Assembly (NCBI GenBank): GCA_949825025.1
Contig: OX463779.1
Span: 25,898,816-25,962,815, forward strand
Direction: 5' to 3'
Length of the DNA: 64,000 nucleotides
Source of the DNA: Siphlonurus alternatus
Lineage: Eukaryota > Arthropoda > Insecta > Ephemeroptera > Siphlonuridae
Made by a program: the position numbers and the translations under genes. Within the stretch, counting starts at the first letter, position 1. Every line of letters begins with the position of its first letter. Under the pieces are notes generated by a model. It searched no databases, was not told the DNA's origin, and saw only the letters and a list, made by a program, of their open reading frames with translations. Positions 1-44,793 of this stretch are shown piece by piece.

Positions 1-684
1 GTCATCAGTACATAAAATATCATCTTCGTGATTTTGTTCCATCAGGTTTTCAATCTCTCCATCAGTCATGACTGAACTACTTTCAGAATATTCTGTTGGA
101 TTTAAAATTTTCTTTTGTATTCGCTCATTCTGTTTCTTCAATTTTAAAATTCGTTTTTGTTTATTTTCAATTATATTTTTTCTTATTTTTATCTGCTCTG
201 TACAGTATTCCTTGATTTTATGTGAAAGACCACTACTTACAATAACATTAGCGAATTTCATGTCCATATAAATTTTTGTTAAACAATTTATTTCATCAGC
301 AAGCATTTGTTGAAATTCTGTTTCAATTTTATTTTTTTCCTTGACCAATTCTTCATCTAGGGATTCTAATTTTTTCGCTGTATCAGTATTGTTCTTTTTT
401 ATTTTTTCTTGCTTAATATTAAATGATAATTCTGCACGTCGTAATTTTAATTCTCGGGTTGTATGTATTTCTTTAAAAAGCAATATCAGTTGCTCGCGGT
501 ACTGAGAACGAACTTTTTCCAACGAAGCAATCTCGTTGGTCTCAAGAGAAGATAGTTTAGTTCTTATCATATCATGTTCCATTTCTTCAACATTTATAGT
601 ATTCTTTAAAAGAAAATCTGCTTGATCAGATAATCCTTTAATTTTCTTGGATACATAAACATGTTGTGAATTCTTAAAGTCCAT
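1..684 (-). CDS. Coiled-coil protein, N-terminal part (gene runs off left edge)
   Basis: The minus strand is open without a stop from an ATG at 684-682 to base 1, giving 228 codons that continue beyond the window. The protein starts MDFKNSQHVYV and is dominated by charged, heptad-like stretches rich in K, E, L and I (for example around KVRSQYREQLILLFKEIH and LDEELVKEKNKIETEFQQML), so a long coiled coil is the main visible feature. It ends in an acidic segment (ESSSVMTDGEIENLMEQ). I see no signal peptide, membrane segment or catalytic motif. No intron is evident in the visible part. Codon usage is AT-rich like the neighbouring genes. Family not recognised; cilium- or cytoskeleton-associated coiled-coil proteins look like this, but that is only a guess. 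The long uninterrupted frame in very AT-rich DNA supports a real gene. Confidence 0.75.
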   Translation of the reverse strand, partial: MDFKNSQHVYVSKKIKGLSDQADFLLKNTINVEEMEHDMIRTKLSSLETNEIASLEKVRSQYREQLILLFKEIHTTRELKLRRAELSFNIKQEKIKKNNTDTAKKLESLDEELVKEKNKIETEFQQMLADEINCLTKIYMDMKFANVIVSSGLSHKIKEYCTEQIKIRKNIIENKQKRILKLKKQNERIQKKILNPTEYSESSSVMTDGEIENLMEQNHEDDILCTDD

Positions 685-3600
685 TTGAAATAAAATTTTC
701 TCGCCTTTTACTTTGTAACACAGATTCAAAGGACTGAAGGAAGAATTTATTTGCTATCACTTTAGATTCAAAGAAAATGAACTATTCTCGTTATTGAACC
801 AACGTAATATATGTAACAATTAATTAATAAACAAGATAATTTGAATTTCAAACGTGTTTTTATGTTGATATTATATATTTTATCAATAATAAACATAAAC
901 AATATAAAATATTATTTTGTTTGTTAATTTAATGTTATGCAATTAATTACATAAACAAGTTATTCATGCAAATACTACTTTCCCCCATATGTATAGTGTA
1001 ATTACATCATAAGAAAAAACGTTAACAGAATAATCATACAAGCAGGTATAAATATAAGAACTTTGTATCGACGACATAATAATCTATATTTATCAGGATA
1101 AAAGGGTAATTCCATAAATTCAAATAACTTTAAATTCAAATTCAAAATTCTTTATTTAATTTAATCCATATATGTCTCCTTCAGTCAATATATCATATAT
1201 ATATCAGGCAAAAATTATATTATAACAGCTATAGATCATGGCAGCAACAAGGCCGATAAGTAGTGGCTAATAGAGGTATATACATTAATAGTATACACAA
1301 ACAATATATTATTAAATGAACTATATAACATATAACAATTATATATTAATTAATTATTTAATTATTATATATGTAAAAACTAAAAACAACATCATAATAT
1401 ATCTTGCAATATATAATTATATGTTATATATATCATATAATATACAATAATACAATAAACTCTCCCCTGCACCTACTTATTTTGTGTTTGACTTACAATC
1501 AGTAAAAAACAGGAATCCAATTAATTATCCGTGTACTCTAGTTCTGCATTCTGCATGCAAACATAATATAGATATGTTCGTATAATAAACAATCAGAAAG
1601 AATAGATTATTTGTGATGAACCTTATGTTTCATGTAGTTATTCATGTACAGAAGAGATGAGGTTCATCACAAATAATCGATTATTCTTTAATATAATATA
1701 TGCTATAATATATATAATATAACTAAAGAAATTTTAAATTTCATGTTTGTTTAGATATAATAATATTAAAGGTGCATGTCTATTTCTATTATTATTTTGA
1801 GAAGGTATATGGGCAATATGTGAGATGAGCATAATATATATAGTTGTTGCAGGCTCTGATGGTTTCTACTTTTTAGTCCTCTCGTCTTCTCATCGTGATA
1901 TTTTAAAAAATTTACTCATTTGTGCCGCGGTAAGGGAACCGGAAACGCCGGAAACGACCAGAAAAGCGGAAAAGCCCGTCTGAAAAAGTAAAAGCGCGGA
2001 ATTTAAAAAACAAAACAGAAAACAGCTGTTCAGCTGTTGTGTGTAGGAGGTAGGACTCATAATATTAACTCTATGGTAGGACTGTGTAGGGTTGTCTTCT
2101 ACCAGCTTCTACCTACCCTAGTTGTGTGCAGGTTGTGTACTCTCTCAGAGACCAGGGTCTTTGGTCTCTGGTGCTCTCTGCTCTGGTTGTGTGTGCCGGC
2201 ACAGGTGCCGGTCAACGATCTTGTACTGATCCTTGATGCCGGTGTGTGCTCTCAGTGTGATGACAAATGTATCACACTTTGAGATGTATGCATAAATAGC
2301 TGCGTTAATGGCTCTTCTATTTTAAAATTGCAGTAGCTAGGCCACGTGGAAAAGAAACATCACATTACCAGTCAGGTATGTATGTATTATAAGGTATTCT
2401 TTATTACTTCATGTATATTGTACACTATGTACAGTATACATTTGCTGACTTTGCTGCAAATACTAAATTATGTACTAAATTTACTAAGGGTTATACACAT
2501 GCACATTATTATAAAATATATTATGCCGAAAACTTCATATACTGTACTCCAAAAAGCGATGGAGTTTACCGAAGGAATTATTAACATAATAATATATCAT
2601 ACTATATGTATATTATGCATAAAAAATATATTTTTATATGCATTACAACATTGCAGTCACAACTCACAACACAAGCACCGCCAAGCCTGCCAAGCACTTG
2701 GCCATGCAAACACAACTTGAGGCTTGAGGACACTGCAATCAGAGTCAAAATGCTAAAAGAAATTTGTGTATGATAAAATTTTTAAAAAATCTTTATGATC
2801 TTGAGCTAATTTACAGATGTAGCTGATTGTATATTGTATATATCATGCTGTATCATACATGCATGCAGGCCACTATACAGGTCATTCAGCAGCGAGCATG
2901 TTGTTCTTTGGGCGTTGTATGTAGTTTTGATTTTTTTGATGCGGGAGAGGAGTAGGTCAAAATCAGATGAAAAATCCTTATTCTTTTCCTATGACATGTC
3001 GTATCCTGCATGTACAGTATGTTAATTTAGTTTTTTTAGTTAAGTTGTTTTTTAATGGATTTGTTGATCCAGGAGCTTAAATTAATCATCAGGCTAAAAA
3101 AAAATAAAAAACACACCTTTTTCAGGGCTTTAGAATGATAGGAATTCCTAATAAGTAATAACTGTGTTGTGGGATCAGGGTTACCTGATTGATTGATTGC
3201 TTACAATCATTCAACCCTTTATTAATGCCTAGAAACCAAAATTGCAGATTTTAAGTCAATTTGAATAATGTTTATAAATTTACTACAGTATATATATTTT
3301 TTTAAATTTATTCACACTATAAATTGTACATACAGTACTATTTACTTCGCGATGATACAAAACATAAGTATATTATATATGTACTGTACATAATGTACGT
3401 GTACATAAACAAATAAGTTAAAAAAAAAAACATGTTTTTCCCTGCGTATTTATTACATTGCTGTACACATTTGAGTATATATTTTACCTCAATATTATTA
3501 TTATCGTCAACGTTTTTTTTTTTTCTTCACTTTTTGCTATGTATTTATAAAGTTTATTATACAAAGAATTATTAAATATAAATTACATACTGTATTACAA

Positions 3601-3958
3601 TTGATCCATATCCCTAAATTTTTTGAGAAACAAAGCTGACATTCTGACGTCGACAATATATTATTATATTATACAATCATGCTTATTTGGTTCAAACATA
3701 TATGGCATAAATGCAATATAGATATACACAATCATAAAAAAGTGAACATACGGTGTAGGATGCTTGTACAGTACAGAGTTTGACAAGATATATCAAAATA
3801 AAAAATTGCTGTATTTTGTATTAAGTTCTTTGCAACTCTGACTTTTTGTTTTGTCATACTCCCGATATATATACGCTTATATAATATAATAATAATCATA
3901 TTATTATTAACATATAATTATACAGTATTTATATATATTAAAGTTATTTAAATGATAT

Positions 3959-4007
<49 letters not shown>

Positions 4008-4641
4008 CTCTGATTCTGACAGATAAATACTGTACAGTATGCATGTGCAGCATATTAATTAAATGTATTGGTATGTACTTTAATAATTCACAATTAAAAA
4101 AAAAAAATGCTATACATAATATACATGTAATTATATACTGCACTGCTCTTAAAATGAATAATACTCTATACTAAAATGAATAATGAACAAACAATATTTT
4201 ACTGCATACTGCATAATTATTATACTTCATAATTTTACTTGTAGTACTGTATTTTTCTATATTTTTATGTATTTGTATGAAGAGTTTATATTAATAATTT
4301 AATATCAATTTTTGAAGAATTTCCAACTTTAACAAAATAATATCCTTGTCACAGCTAGGATTAGCTAGTATAGAACTCGCTATAAGAAGATACCTGTAAG
4401 TCCAAGTAGAATACATCAGTTGGATAAAACAAACCAGCAGAGTTCTTCTATATTAATAATGCAGTAAAAAATCATTATGTACGCTCACTTGAATTTTACC
4501 ACAGGTCCGTGTAAGCAAAGCATATTGTGCCAGAATAATAAATTAATTAAATTCAAAATATATGGAGAGTATAATTATATTGATTTACATTTCATAATTA
4601 TGTTTAATTAGTACAAATTTTATTTGTTTTGTCCATTACAG
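685..4641. other. Intergenic, AT-rich, no gene seen
   Basis: This stretch separates the coiled-coil gene from the 3' end of the secreted-protein gene. It is very AT-rich, with (TA)n-like runs (about 3955-4005) and homopolymer A/T tracts. A patch at about 1920-2270 is clearly richer in G+C and holds only a short plus-strand open frame without recognisable protein features. A small inverted repeat lies at 1601-1686. No exon with splice signals and conserved protein sequence was found on either strand. Confidence 0.6.
1591..1686. repeat. Small inverted repeat related to the 47.1-kb MITE
   Basis: Bases 1601-1623 (reading AGATTATTTGTGATGAACC) are repeated in inverted orientation at about 1660-1686, forming a hairpin. 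The left flank AATCAGAAAG and the loop text CCTTATGTTTCATGTA also occur in the palindromic element at 47075-47197, so this is probably a truncated copy of that family, missing the outer AGGTCTGTTCG ends. Confidence 0.6.
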
Positions 4642-7600
4642 TTAAAAGAAATTTGCATCCGCACGAACTGGTGAGTGGTAGTGTGTAGTTTCCTGGTGCA
4701 CTTCTTGTCCCTGAGAGTGAATGATCTCGATATCCGGCCTACTGGTCGTCTTGGTTTGTTGTGTCACACTGCTCAGGGGCTTATGTTTTGCTGCAAGCCT
4801 CTCTTTGACCAGCAAGGTCTTTTGCGTCACATGACTCAATGCGAATGGCTCGTGCGTGGAGTTAACAGGGTACACGACTATCGGGTCCTCCTGCTGCTTA
4901 TTAACATCAGTCTTCCTGAAACTGGATCTACCCGTGTAAGGTTTGTTGACGCGATCCTTCTCGTGAACCACTTGTGTCTGCACCGTAGTCATCACATAGC
5001 TCTGGGAGCTACCGGGCAACGTGGGCTTTACGGTGGGGATGTTGTTGGTGTGAAAGTTGTAATTGCGAGTACGGACAGTAGTAGGCAAGTTGGTAGGACG
5101 AGCCTTCAACATTGCTGAGTTCTGCAGCCTTTTGGAAGAGTAATATGGAGCATCATCATAGTAGTCTTCAAAATCAGTATACATTGGAGAGGAGTGCCAT
5201 TGTTGATGTTGGTTCTGCATTGTTGAAGATCGACGTGTTGGTTTGATTTCTTCATTTTGGTTATTATTTTGCTCATCAAAGTTTTGCTGTAGAAAATATT
5301 CAGCATTGAATGCTTCGATTGGATTTTCAGTGGACTCTGATGTATTTTTTTCTTCATGTTCTGTGCTATGAATGAATTGTTTTAACTTTTGACCATAGGC
5401 ATTAAAATTATTTTGAGATGCCATTTGTACTGTAGGCTGATATGTTAATCTTGTTGACTGAAGGTGATCAGTGTTTTGTTGCTTAAATTTTTCCATATTA
5501 TGCAGTTGGTTTAATCTTATCTCAGCTGGATTCTGAATCTCATTATAACTTGGCTTATGGTTCATTGCAGTTGTCTCTTCATTGTTTGATCCCATTGAAT
5601 TATGTGAATGCATTGCCTCGTTCTTAACATCACTGCTCTCAGCGCCGAGCTGCGGCGTGCTCATGTGCGTCTCGACGTGGTAGTTGGTGATGATGGGACG
5701 CCGGGTCGACTGAATTGGAATCCAGCCGTTGCTGGCCACAGCCTGGAACTTCTTCACGTCGGGAGGACGAAAGTCAACCAACGGTATGTGACTGGTGGGA
5801 CTACTGTAAAATCCATTTGCTCCTTTCATGTTAAACTTTCCTCTTGGTTTAAATGGATTGGCAATGATATGATTTTGCTCCTTCATACCCTCATGCTTAA
5901 CTACAACAGTTGAAACTGCAAATGGAATATTTTGAACAAACGTAGGACGAGTTGTTTGAATCATGCCTGGTTGTGTAACATGAGTATAAAAAGGATTTTT
6001 AATGAATCTATTGAATCCATTTTGTCTCATCATCAAATCTGAGGTTGGTCTCAAATGATACATATTTTGACTTGCAGACTGTTGTTGAAAACTCGGTCTC
6101 TTGTTTGATTTATTTACTAATGCCATGTTGTAAGTGGCGTACTCACTTGATGCCGATACTTTGGGTGGTAGCATTATCTCTGAGAGACTTCCTTCTGACT
6201 CTGGCATGCTGGTGGTAGAGGGCAGCTCTGTGGTGCTCACGCTTGGTCGCTCAAAGGGTTGCAGGACTGCCACCTGTGCTTGCGTCATGGTAAAGTGAGG
6301 GGACGGAGAGAGGCGGTAGTCTGTGGCCACCTGTACTGGTCGCTCAAGGGATTGCTGAGTTGCCTGCATCGTGACAAAGTGTGGGGACTGAGAGTGGCGG
6401 TGGTCCGTGGTGAATTGTCCTGGTCGCTCAGGAGATTGCAGGGCCGCCTGCGTCATGGCAAAGTGCTGGGACGGAGAGTGGTGGTATTTCATAGCTTGCC
6501 GTACTGGAGGTCTCATGTGCAGCTGACTGGGCTTGTGTCGAGGGTCGTGTACCATTAAAAGCCACGGCTGAAAAAATAAAAAACACAAGTTAGTGTAGTA
6601 AGAATAAAAGAATTTTGACTTGGTTTCCTTAATTAAAAAAAAAAAAAAAATCAATTAATGATTTACTGCGCATGATTTACAAGGTACAGTACTGTGTAAA
6701 TTATGACCTTAAGCTATAGACCTATCAAGTTCATCAACACATTAATGAATTGATATCCTGAATGATGGAAATTTGTGGTTATTTCATTTATGACATTAGA
6801 AGATTGAAGCAGGTAGATATTGTACATTCTTTTCTGGCAATATAGCACGACGATCTCTATAAATATAATGAAGTGATAAAAAAAGACTGTGATATTGCTG
6901 TACAAGGTGATTTAATTAATTTAATATTAATGACAAAACAAACTCTCAATTTCTATAATTAGGAATTTTTATACATCAGACAGTACGACAGCAGACGGCT
7001 GCCTACTATAATAGTAGTTTTTACTAGTTGTAATAAAAAAGTACAAACCTTTGTGGGGTGGCGCCGCAGAACCATCTCTTGGGGTGGCTGGAGAGAAGGC
7101 ATCAAGCCGAAGGTTGGTGAAGCTCGGGCAGGCACCGCTCCCAGCAGCAAGCAGCCGGCAACCAGCCACATCATTAACTGTGGTATAAATATATGAACAT
7201 AAAAATTCATTTCATTTCTTTATAAGAATCATATTAACCCTCGTCCGGAATCCGGAATAATGAACTATCTGCAAACCATGATCATGGCACAAGTGCAATA
7301 ATGAGCTACCTGCTTTATCCATATGTAAGCTCATAAAATTGCACTCACATGAATTATATTAAATAAAAATAGCATGAGATAGCACATTATTACACACAAT
7401 TGCCCCCTTCAGCATATACGTGAAAATTAATATGCTGGCAGATGACACTTTATATAATTAATATAAACAAATATGTATTACCGCGTGTTCATTATTATAG
7501 TGCTATTGGTGCTATACATATGTAAAAAAAAATATTTGGCGCGATTTACGAAAGAAATTGTCCAGTTTTCTTTTTAAAACTATGGTCAGTGCGAGAACCC

Positions 7601-8675
7601 TGGACATAAAGTAATAAGTTTTCTTGACAACGCCCTTTTAAAGCTTTGAACCCAAACGTTAGAGAATTTGTTTCTGGATTTTGAGCAGGCGTGATGTGTG
7701 ACGACAAAACACGCAAAGTCAGCTCAATTGAAATGTAGTAAAGTTGTAAGATGAAAAAAAAAAAAAAAAAAACTATTATTCAGATTATCGTAATCTGTAG
7801 TAAATTATTTAACTTTTACAGCTTGTACTCTAGACTCCATATATACTATATATATTAGTTATCATCACGCTAACGAATTTTGTAAGCACATATTAATTTA
7901 ATATTAATTCACGTGTAAATTAGTACGTATTATAGTTAATATACGATAATTAATAAAATAGTGTTTGTAGATATTTGGTAGATAAAAAAACGTCAAATAC
8001 GCTGGTTTTACGAAAAATCGCAGCTTAAATTTTACTATAACAATATTGAATATAAATATACTCTTATTTGTTTCAAAGAAGAAAAATTAATGTATATAAT
8101 AAATAATATAATTATACATGCATGGCAATTAAAATTAACCATATATAAATATATATTGTAGCGTTTAATTGTCTTACAGAAAACGAACGAAAGTGATTTT
8201 TTTAAATGCCTTTTCGTGTAAAATGTCGTATAAAGTTACAAATCATCTCAGCATAAATGCCAATAAATGAAAACACTCAACTTTGGATGTATAGTATTTA
8301 ACTTGTCTATATTATAAAATTTATAATACAACTAAATTGATATAGGTATAATATAAATTTATTAACAATGATAAAAAAATCACACGATAAAAATAAAAAA
8401 TAACAATCAGCCTAGGATCATGTATATACAAGATCCTTGCAATCAGCAGATTTCCAACAGGTGGTTATAACAAATGAACTCTATGAATTTTGGTGGCGAG
8501 ACATGTGCAGCTTTTATTCTAGGAGCATCATGCAGTTGCATGTAAGAACAACCACCTTTAATTTTATTGCAAGCCAACAGAAGCAAACTAGCTCGTTGAC
8601 GCAAAAATATAACCAAAACTTTAAGAGACGAGTTAAAAGTTAAAAAAATTAGACGAACTATAAACTTACCATCAT
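4642..8675 (-). CDS. Secreted, repeat-containing protein of unknown family (3 coding exons)
   Basis: Three coding exons join in frame: 8670-8675 (only ATGATG, followed by donor GTAAGTTT), 7049-7177 (acceptor CAG, donor GTTTGT) and 4642-6567 (acceptor TTTCAG, stop TAA at 4642). The product is about 686 aa. It opens with a clear signal peptide, MMLMMWLVAGCLLLGAVPARA, then SPTF. Residues about 72-158 hold three imperfect repeats of 28-31 residues built around SPxHF, QA and ERP. The rest is low-complexity, rich in Q, N, T, S, P and H, with few cysteines and no recognisable domain or second membrane segment. This fits an extracellular-matrix or other secreted lineage-specific protein, but the function is unknown. 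The reading frame is preserved through 1.9 kb of the last exon, strong evidence that it is real. The start codon pair sits 46 bp downstream of a TATA box. Confidence 0.82.
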
Positions 8676-8720
8676 CTTGCGAAACACTGTGACAAATGCG
8701 GTGGGCCGCTGCTGGCGTGC

Positions 8721-8728
8721 AATATATA
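8721..8728 (-). promoter_or_regulatory. TATA box of the secreted-protein gene
   Basis: On the minus strand the text TGTATATATTGCACG places TATATATT at 8728-8721, 46 bp before the ATG pair at 8675. Transcription would start near 8695-8700, leaving a very short 5' UTR. The surrounding 60 bp are more GC-rich than the local average, as expected of a core promoter. Confidence 0.5.
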
Positions 8729-10965
8729 CAGACCTTTCACCGCAGCCGTGGTCTATATGGTAGGGGTCGATTTCATCTCTTCACAGTTGGGGTATCTTCC
8801 CCTTCCCGCGTGCGATATTGTGCGTGTGAACTTTCTATTTCCAGATTCATTCAAGAAACACAATTTTCAATTGATGTGCACACAGTGCATCTAATGTAGG
8901 CGTTAATAATCTGATTTTAATTAATTAATTTAGACAATTATTAAAATTTAATGAATATTCTTGCATATTAGGAAATAAATAAATAAATAAAATCGTCTTT
9001 ATTGAGGGCGGGATTTATTATATTATTTTTATTATAATTATATATAATATAATATATATGAACTTATGAGTATATGATGGGGTATACTATACTTTTTTTA
9101 AAAATGCCTCGATTTTATATATATTATGATCTTGAGCTGTTTAAGCAAAATCATTTTAAAAAAATTAATTTCACAATTATTTCCACACATAAAGAATTTC
9201 TTGCAATAAAACATGCACGTAGCAAATCGTTATCTTAATTGTAAAATACGTTTAGTTTTCCTGCGTGATATGAAGGTATAATATGCATTCTGCCATTTAA
9301 GGTCCAGGTCATAAAAGGTTGACTCGGGACGTTAGATCTGATATATTTCCAGATTATACTTCAACTGCTTAAAATAAAAAGCTATAAAAATACATTATCC
9401 CGGCCCTCACGGTCTCCAATATTCGAATGTTGGTGTGATACTGGCAAAGAATTTTACTATATTAGTCTAAAAGGCGATTTGCTGAATTTGCAGCAACTTC
9501 CCAAAAATCAATTGGTCTATATCACTCTATTAAATAATAGCAGCATTAAGTTAATTCATATTCGCAGGTATTCAATAAGTATTGTAAGTTGGATCATGAT
9601 ATATATGATATATCTTTATAATTGCATTGTGCTTTTTATCATATGTTTTAAAGAAAACCTTGACATAATTATTGTTATTTATTAGACAGAGAAATTACTA
9701 AAATTGAACTTGCTCGCTGTTATGCATTTACAGGGAAAGTATAAATAAACGGAGATGATTTTTGTGAAACTCTCGTTCTGTCGCGTCGCATTGTCGCACG
9801 TACGTAAACGGTGCTGCATTGTTGGCGTATTGCGTGCCTCCGCGCTCTGTTTGACGTAACAGCATGCAGCATTCATAAAAGTTAATTTATTAATAATGGC
9901 TTGCCATTAAGATAAGAGCACACTTTATTTATTGTTTATTTAATCTTTAACCTATGTTTTGTTTTAAGTAGAAAGTAAATATATATATATTTATATCTAT
10001 TATATTTTAGAGCTATAATTTTATGTTCCCAAATATTTTATGATGCTCTTTTTTTTTTTTACTAATTTTACTGCTTCTTGATCTGTTTTCAAATATTAAC
10101 ATAGGTACTAATTAGATGTCACCTAAAAAAACAGATGGTATTAAAGTCTTCATAATTTTGTTAGGGCATGTTCATATTTTAACTCAATAATTATTATATT
10201 CATTATTGCATGCTCAGATCTAGAGAAAAAATATAATCTTTACTGTGGGTATGGTATAATATATTTTATAAGAGATGAAAACAAAAAGAAACAATATTTT
10301 TATGAAGCTATGATATCAATACTAATGTCATGTCATTGCTGGCACCTAAATTTAGTCAAGACAAGTTTTTAATTAAACTGGCGTTACTATAACAGCTAGG
10401 GCCTACAATTAACCAAATGCAGAGATGTTTTTCTCTTAATTATGTCCAGAAAGTTAACCAACAGTTTCAGAGGACGCACCAATGTCTCTCGCAACTTACT
10501 GTATTAAATTGTATATAATTCATTCGTGACGTATGCTCGCAATAGTGGCGCTTTATATGTATAATATTATATATTACACCGTCTCGGGACCTCGTCATTC
10601 TTTCAAACTGAAAATCACTTTTTTATAGTTTCTGGCATTATATGCACATTATACAGTACCTATATAATATACTAGTACTGATCTAAATCTAAATTAAATT
10701 ATCTAGTTTCATTGCATATTTAATATATCGCGGACGATGCTTTATATGCATGACTGCTTTTGCATACATAATTATTATCAATTATGAACTATTGGAAAAG
10801 AAGATTTAATTGGAACATAATTAACACTTTATTACAGATATAATGATAGCGACGATTTAATGCAATCCCCCAGCTCCCCAAAACCTTAATACATTTTTTA
10901 AAAACTTATTATATTTATATAATAGCACAGATCTCAGATCGACACCATGCAAAAAATAATTATTT
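8729..10965. other. Intergenic between ferlin 3' end and secreted-protein promoter
   Basis: AT-rich spacer with poly-A/T tracts and short TA runs. A CpG-containing patch at about 9765-9860 is preceded by GTATAAATAAAC on the plus strand, but no coding exon follows it on either strand. No gene is supported here. Confidence 0.5.
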
Positions 10966-22363
<11,398 letters not shown>

Positions 22364-22981
22364 TTTAAATACCCAACGCCCTTTTTTTTTTTTAATGTTT
22401 TTACTTGTTTGCTGAAATGAAGAATATATTTCGGGTTAAGTCATGTTAGGATAACTTTGTTGATTTTCATTGTTTTAATAACTGAAATAAATAATCCTTG
22501 CATGTCCACAAGTTTTAGACTTCATGCAGTTGGGAATTCATGTTTGTTTAAATTTAATTTCAAAAACCCAACAATCAAAATTTTTTATTTTTGAGAGCCA
22601 TCATACTTATATCATCAACATATAATGTGGGCAGATAAATATGATAATAAAATAATTTATGCCATTTATGGCTGTAATTTTTGTTCCATACTGTATATTA
22701 TTATATAATTGTTTGGAATTGGAAAAAACAATTAACCTACTGGTTGGTTCCATTGCATGAGAATGTTTCCGTTTCTGCAAAATCTTATAAATTGGCTCAG
22801 TCAAGTAAAATGATGTTTCCAATTCCAAAACAGAGTTCTGGACTGTGCTTTGGTGTTTAAATATATATTTTTTTTATTTAAATCTGCATCATGCATTTTT
22901 ATTAAAATTATGTACGAGTCACTCATAACAATAATACTCCAGAAAATATAGCTAGGGAGCTGTGAAGGATTATAGCAGCAA

Positions 22982-23665
22982 ATATGGTATTAAAGTAGAG
23001 TGAGCGATTTCATTTTTTTGGAATATTTTATTTTCTAAAAATAGTTTAACCTGCTTTCTATTGAGAAATGAAAACCAAAAAATTCCATCTCAAATAGCTT
23101 CAGCACAAAAAATTCCCAAAGTTGGTGTTTCGGAGGCCTTTAACATGCATCCTTATGAAACAGAAAACAGCTTTTTACTCCAACTTCGTCTGAACTATGC
23201 TGGTACCAATTAAAAAATATGTATGTAATCTATGATGAATTCTTTAATGGATTTTCAAACAAAAATTTTTTTTACGGAGCCTTTTTTCCGAAAAAAAATA
23301 TTGACATTTTTGCGGGTTAATTCCCATATATAAGGATTTTCAAGATTTTTTTCCGGGAAAACGGCTCCGTAATTTTTTTTTTTATTATTTGAAAATCCAT
23401 TAAAGAATTCATCATAGATTACGTACGTATTTTTTAAATGGTACCATAGTTCAGACGAAGTTGGAGTAAAAAGCTGCTTTCTGTTCTATAAGGATGCATG
23501 TTAAAGGCCTCCGAAACACCAATTTTTTTTTTTTTTTTTGTGGTGAAGCTATTTGAGATGGAATTTTTTGGTTTTCATTTCTCAATAGAGAGCGAGTTAA
23601 ACTATTTTTAGAAAATAAAATATTAAAAAAAAAAAATGAAACGCTCCCTCTACTTTAATATCCTG
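22982..23665. repeat. Long palindrome (about 0.68 kb) between ferlin and DEPDC5
   Basis: The left arm starts near TATTAAAGTAGAG and reads through TTCGGAGGCCTTTAACATGC. The same text returns inverted up to CTCTACTTTAATA at about 23662. Arms are roughly 330 bp with few differences, around a short AT-rich centre near 23325. No protein-coding capacity is seen. It is probably a hairpin MITE or a fold-back element; target duplications were not identified. Confidence 0.75.
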
Positions 23666-23731
23666 ATTCACCCTTTAAATTTATTCTTCGGGAACCTGTT
23701 TTATAAGGTCATTTATAATATACATATGATG

Positions 23732-24086
23732 TTAAGGGTAAGGTAACGCCACCAATGTTAAAAAAAAATCCCTCTCACAAAAATTCTGAAAAAAATTTAA
23801 AATGTTCTCCTCTATACCCCCTATCAGTACCTAAAATATCAGGTATACAAATACGATCTAGTTTTTGAGTTATGAATTTTTAAAGTTGACTACTTTAACA
23901 TGGAGAAATGAAACTCCCATGTTAAATTGGTCAACTTTAAAAATTCATAACTCAAAAACTAGATTGTATTTGTATACCTGATATTTAAGCTACTGATAGG
24001 GGGTGTAGAGGAGAACATTTTAAATTTTTTTCAGAATTTTTGTGAGGGATTTTTTTTTAACATTGGTGGCGTTACCTTACCCTTAA
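23732..24086. mobile_element. Palindromic TTAA MITE, copy 1
   Basis: The element begins TTAAGGGTAAGGTAACGCC and ends with the inverse GGCGTTACCTTACCCTTAA, so it is flanked by TTAA, the target typical of piggyBac-type transposition. Nearly the whole 355 bp is an inverted repeat around ACATGGAGAAATGAAACTCC. The body text TACAAATACGATCTAG and TATCAGTACCTAAAATATCA recurs in the copies at 31.5, 34.7 and 46.4 kb. Confidence 0.85.
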
Positions 24087-24261
24087 GTATATTTTGATTG
24101 CTAATTCAAGTATTAAAGATTATGAAGAAAAACCATAATTAATTAAAGTAACTATAGATATATTTTATTTTAAATCACAGTAGTTTGGTTAAATTGAGAA
24201 CAATATAACAATAATAAAAGTAACAAATTATGTGTCAGAGATGGCTCATTAACAAATTATA

Positions 24262-44225
<19,964 letters not shown>

Positions 44226-44793
44226 CTTTTAAGTATGTATTACAGTCAGATCTTCACATTTGGCATTGTAGAATGGTTTAAGATTCTTAGAACATAATAT
44301 ATTTATTGTAATCCTCTTGTCAAAATTAATTATTGAAAATTGATGTATAGCCTCAGTCAGAGCTCATGCAAAGACAGCAGAACTGTAGGAAACCTGTAAG
44401 GTACGAGAACATAAATAAGATCGAATGCTTGCTTTATTCCACACCCACATAATATGCATCCACACTGCAGTGGATCTAAGGAGGAGGGGGGGGGGTAGGG
44501 TGAAGAATGAGTGATTGACCCCGCGGCCAATCAGATTGTATATATGTATATTACGGAACACCATGCATCAATATATTATTATACATATACACAGCTAGCT
44601 AGTATTGTTTGTACTGATCGATGTTCCAGGTGTTCAGTATCGGATCATAATATACACCACATATATAAATATATGTATTGTATGCGCATAATATGTATAT
44701 ACTGTATTATTTATACTGTACTTTTCTTTATGTATAGCTGCAATATGCCTGCAACTAGAGTGGCCCAGCTGATAAATATATGCATATAAAGAT

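Noticed and set aside
2037..2720. Plus-strand open frames in the left intergenic region
   Set aside because: No domain, splice context or biased composition; frames start with non-ATG codons or are AT-rich chance frames.
4675..6558. Plus-strand frames opposite the secreted-protein exon
   Set aside because: They are antisense shadows of the 642-codon minus-strand frame, which has a signal peptide, splice sites and repeats.
9730..9870. Promoter-like TATAAATAA and CpG patch on the plus strand
   Set aside because: No exon or conserved frame follows it.
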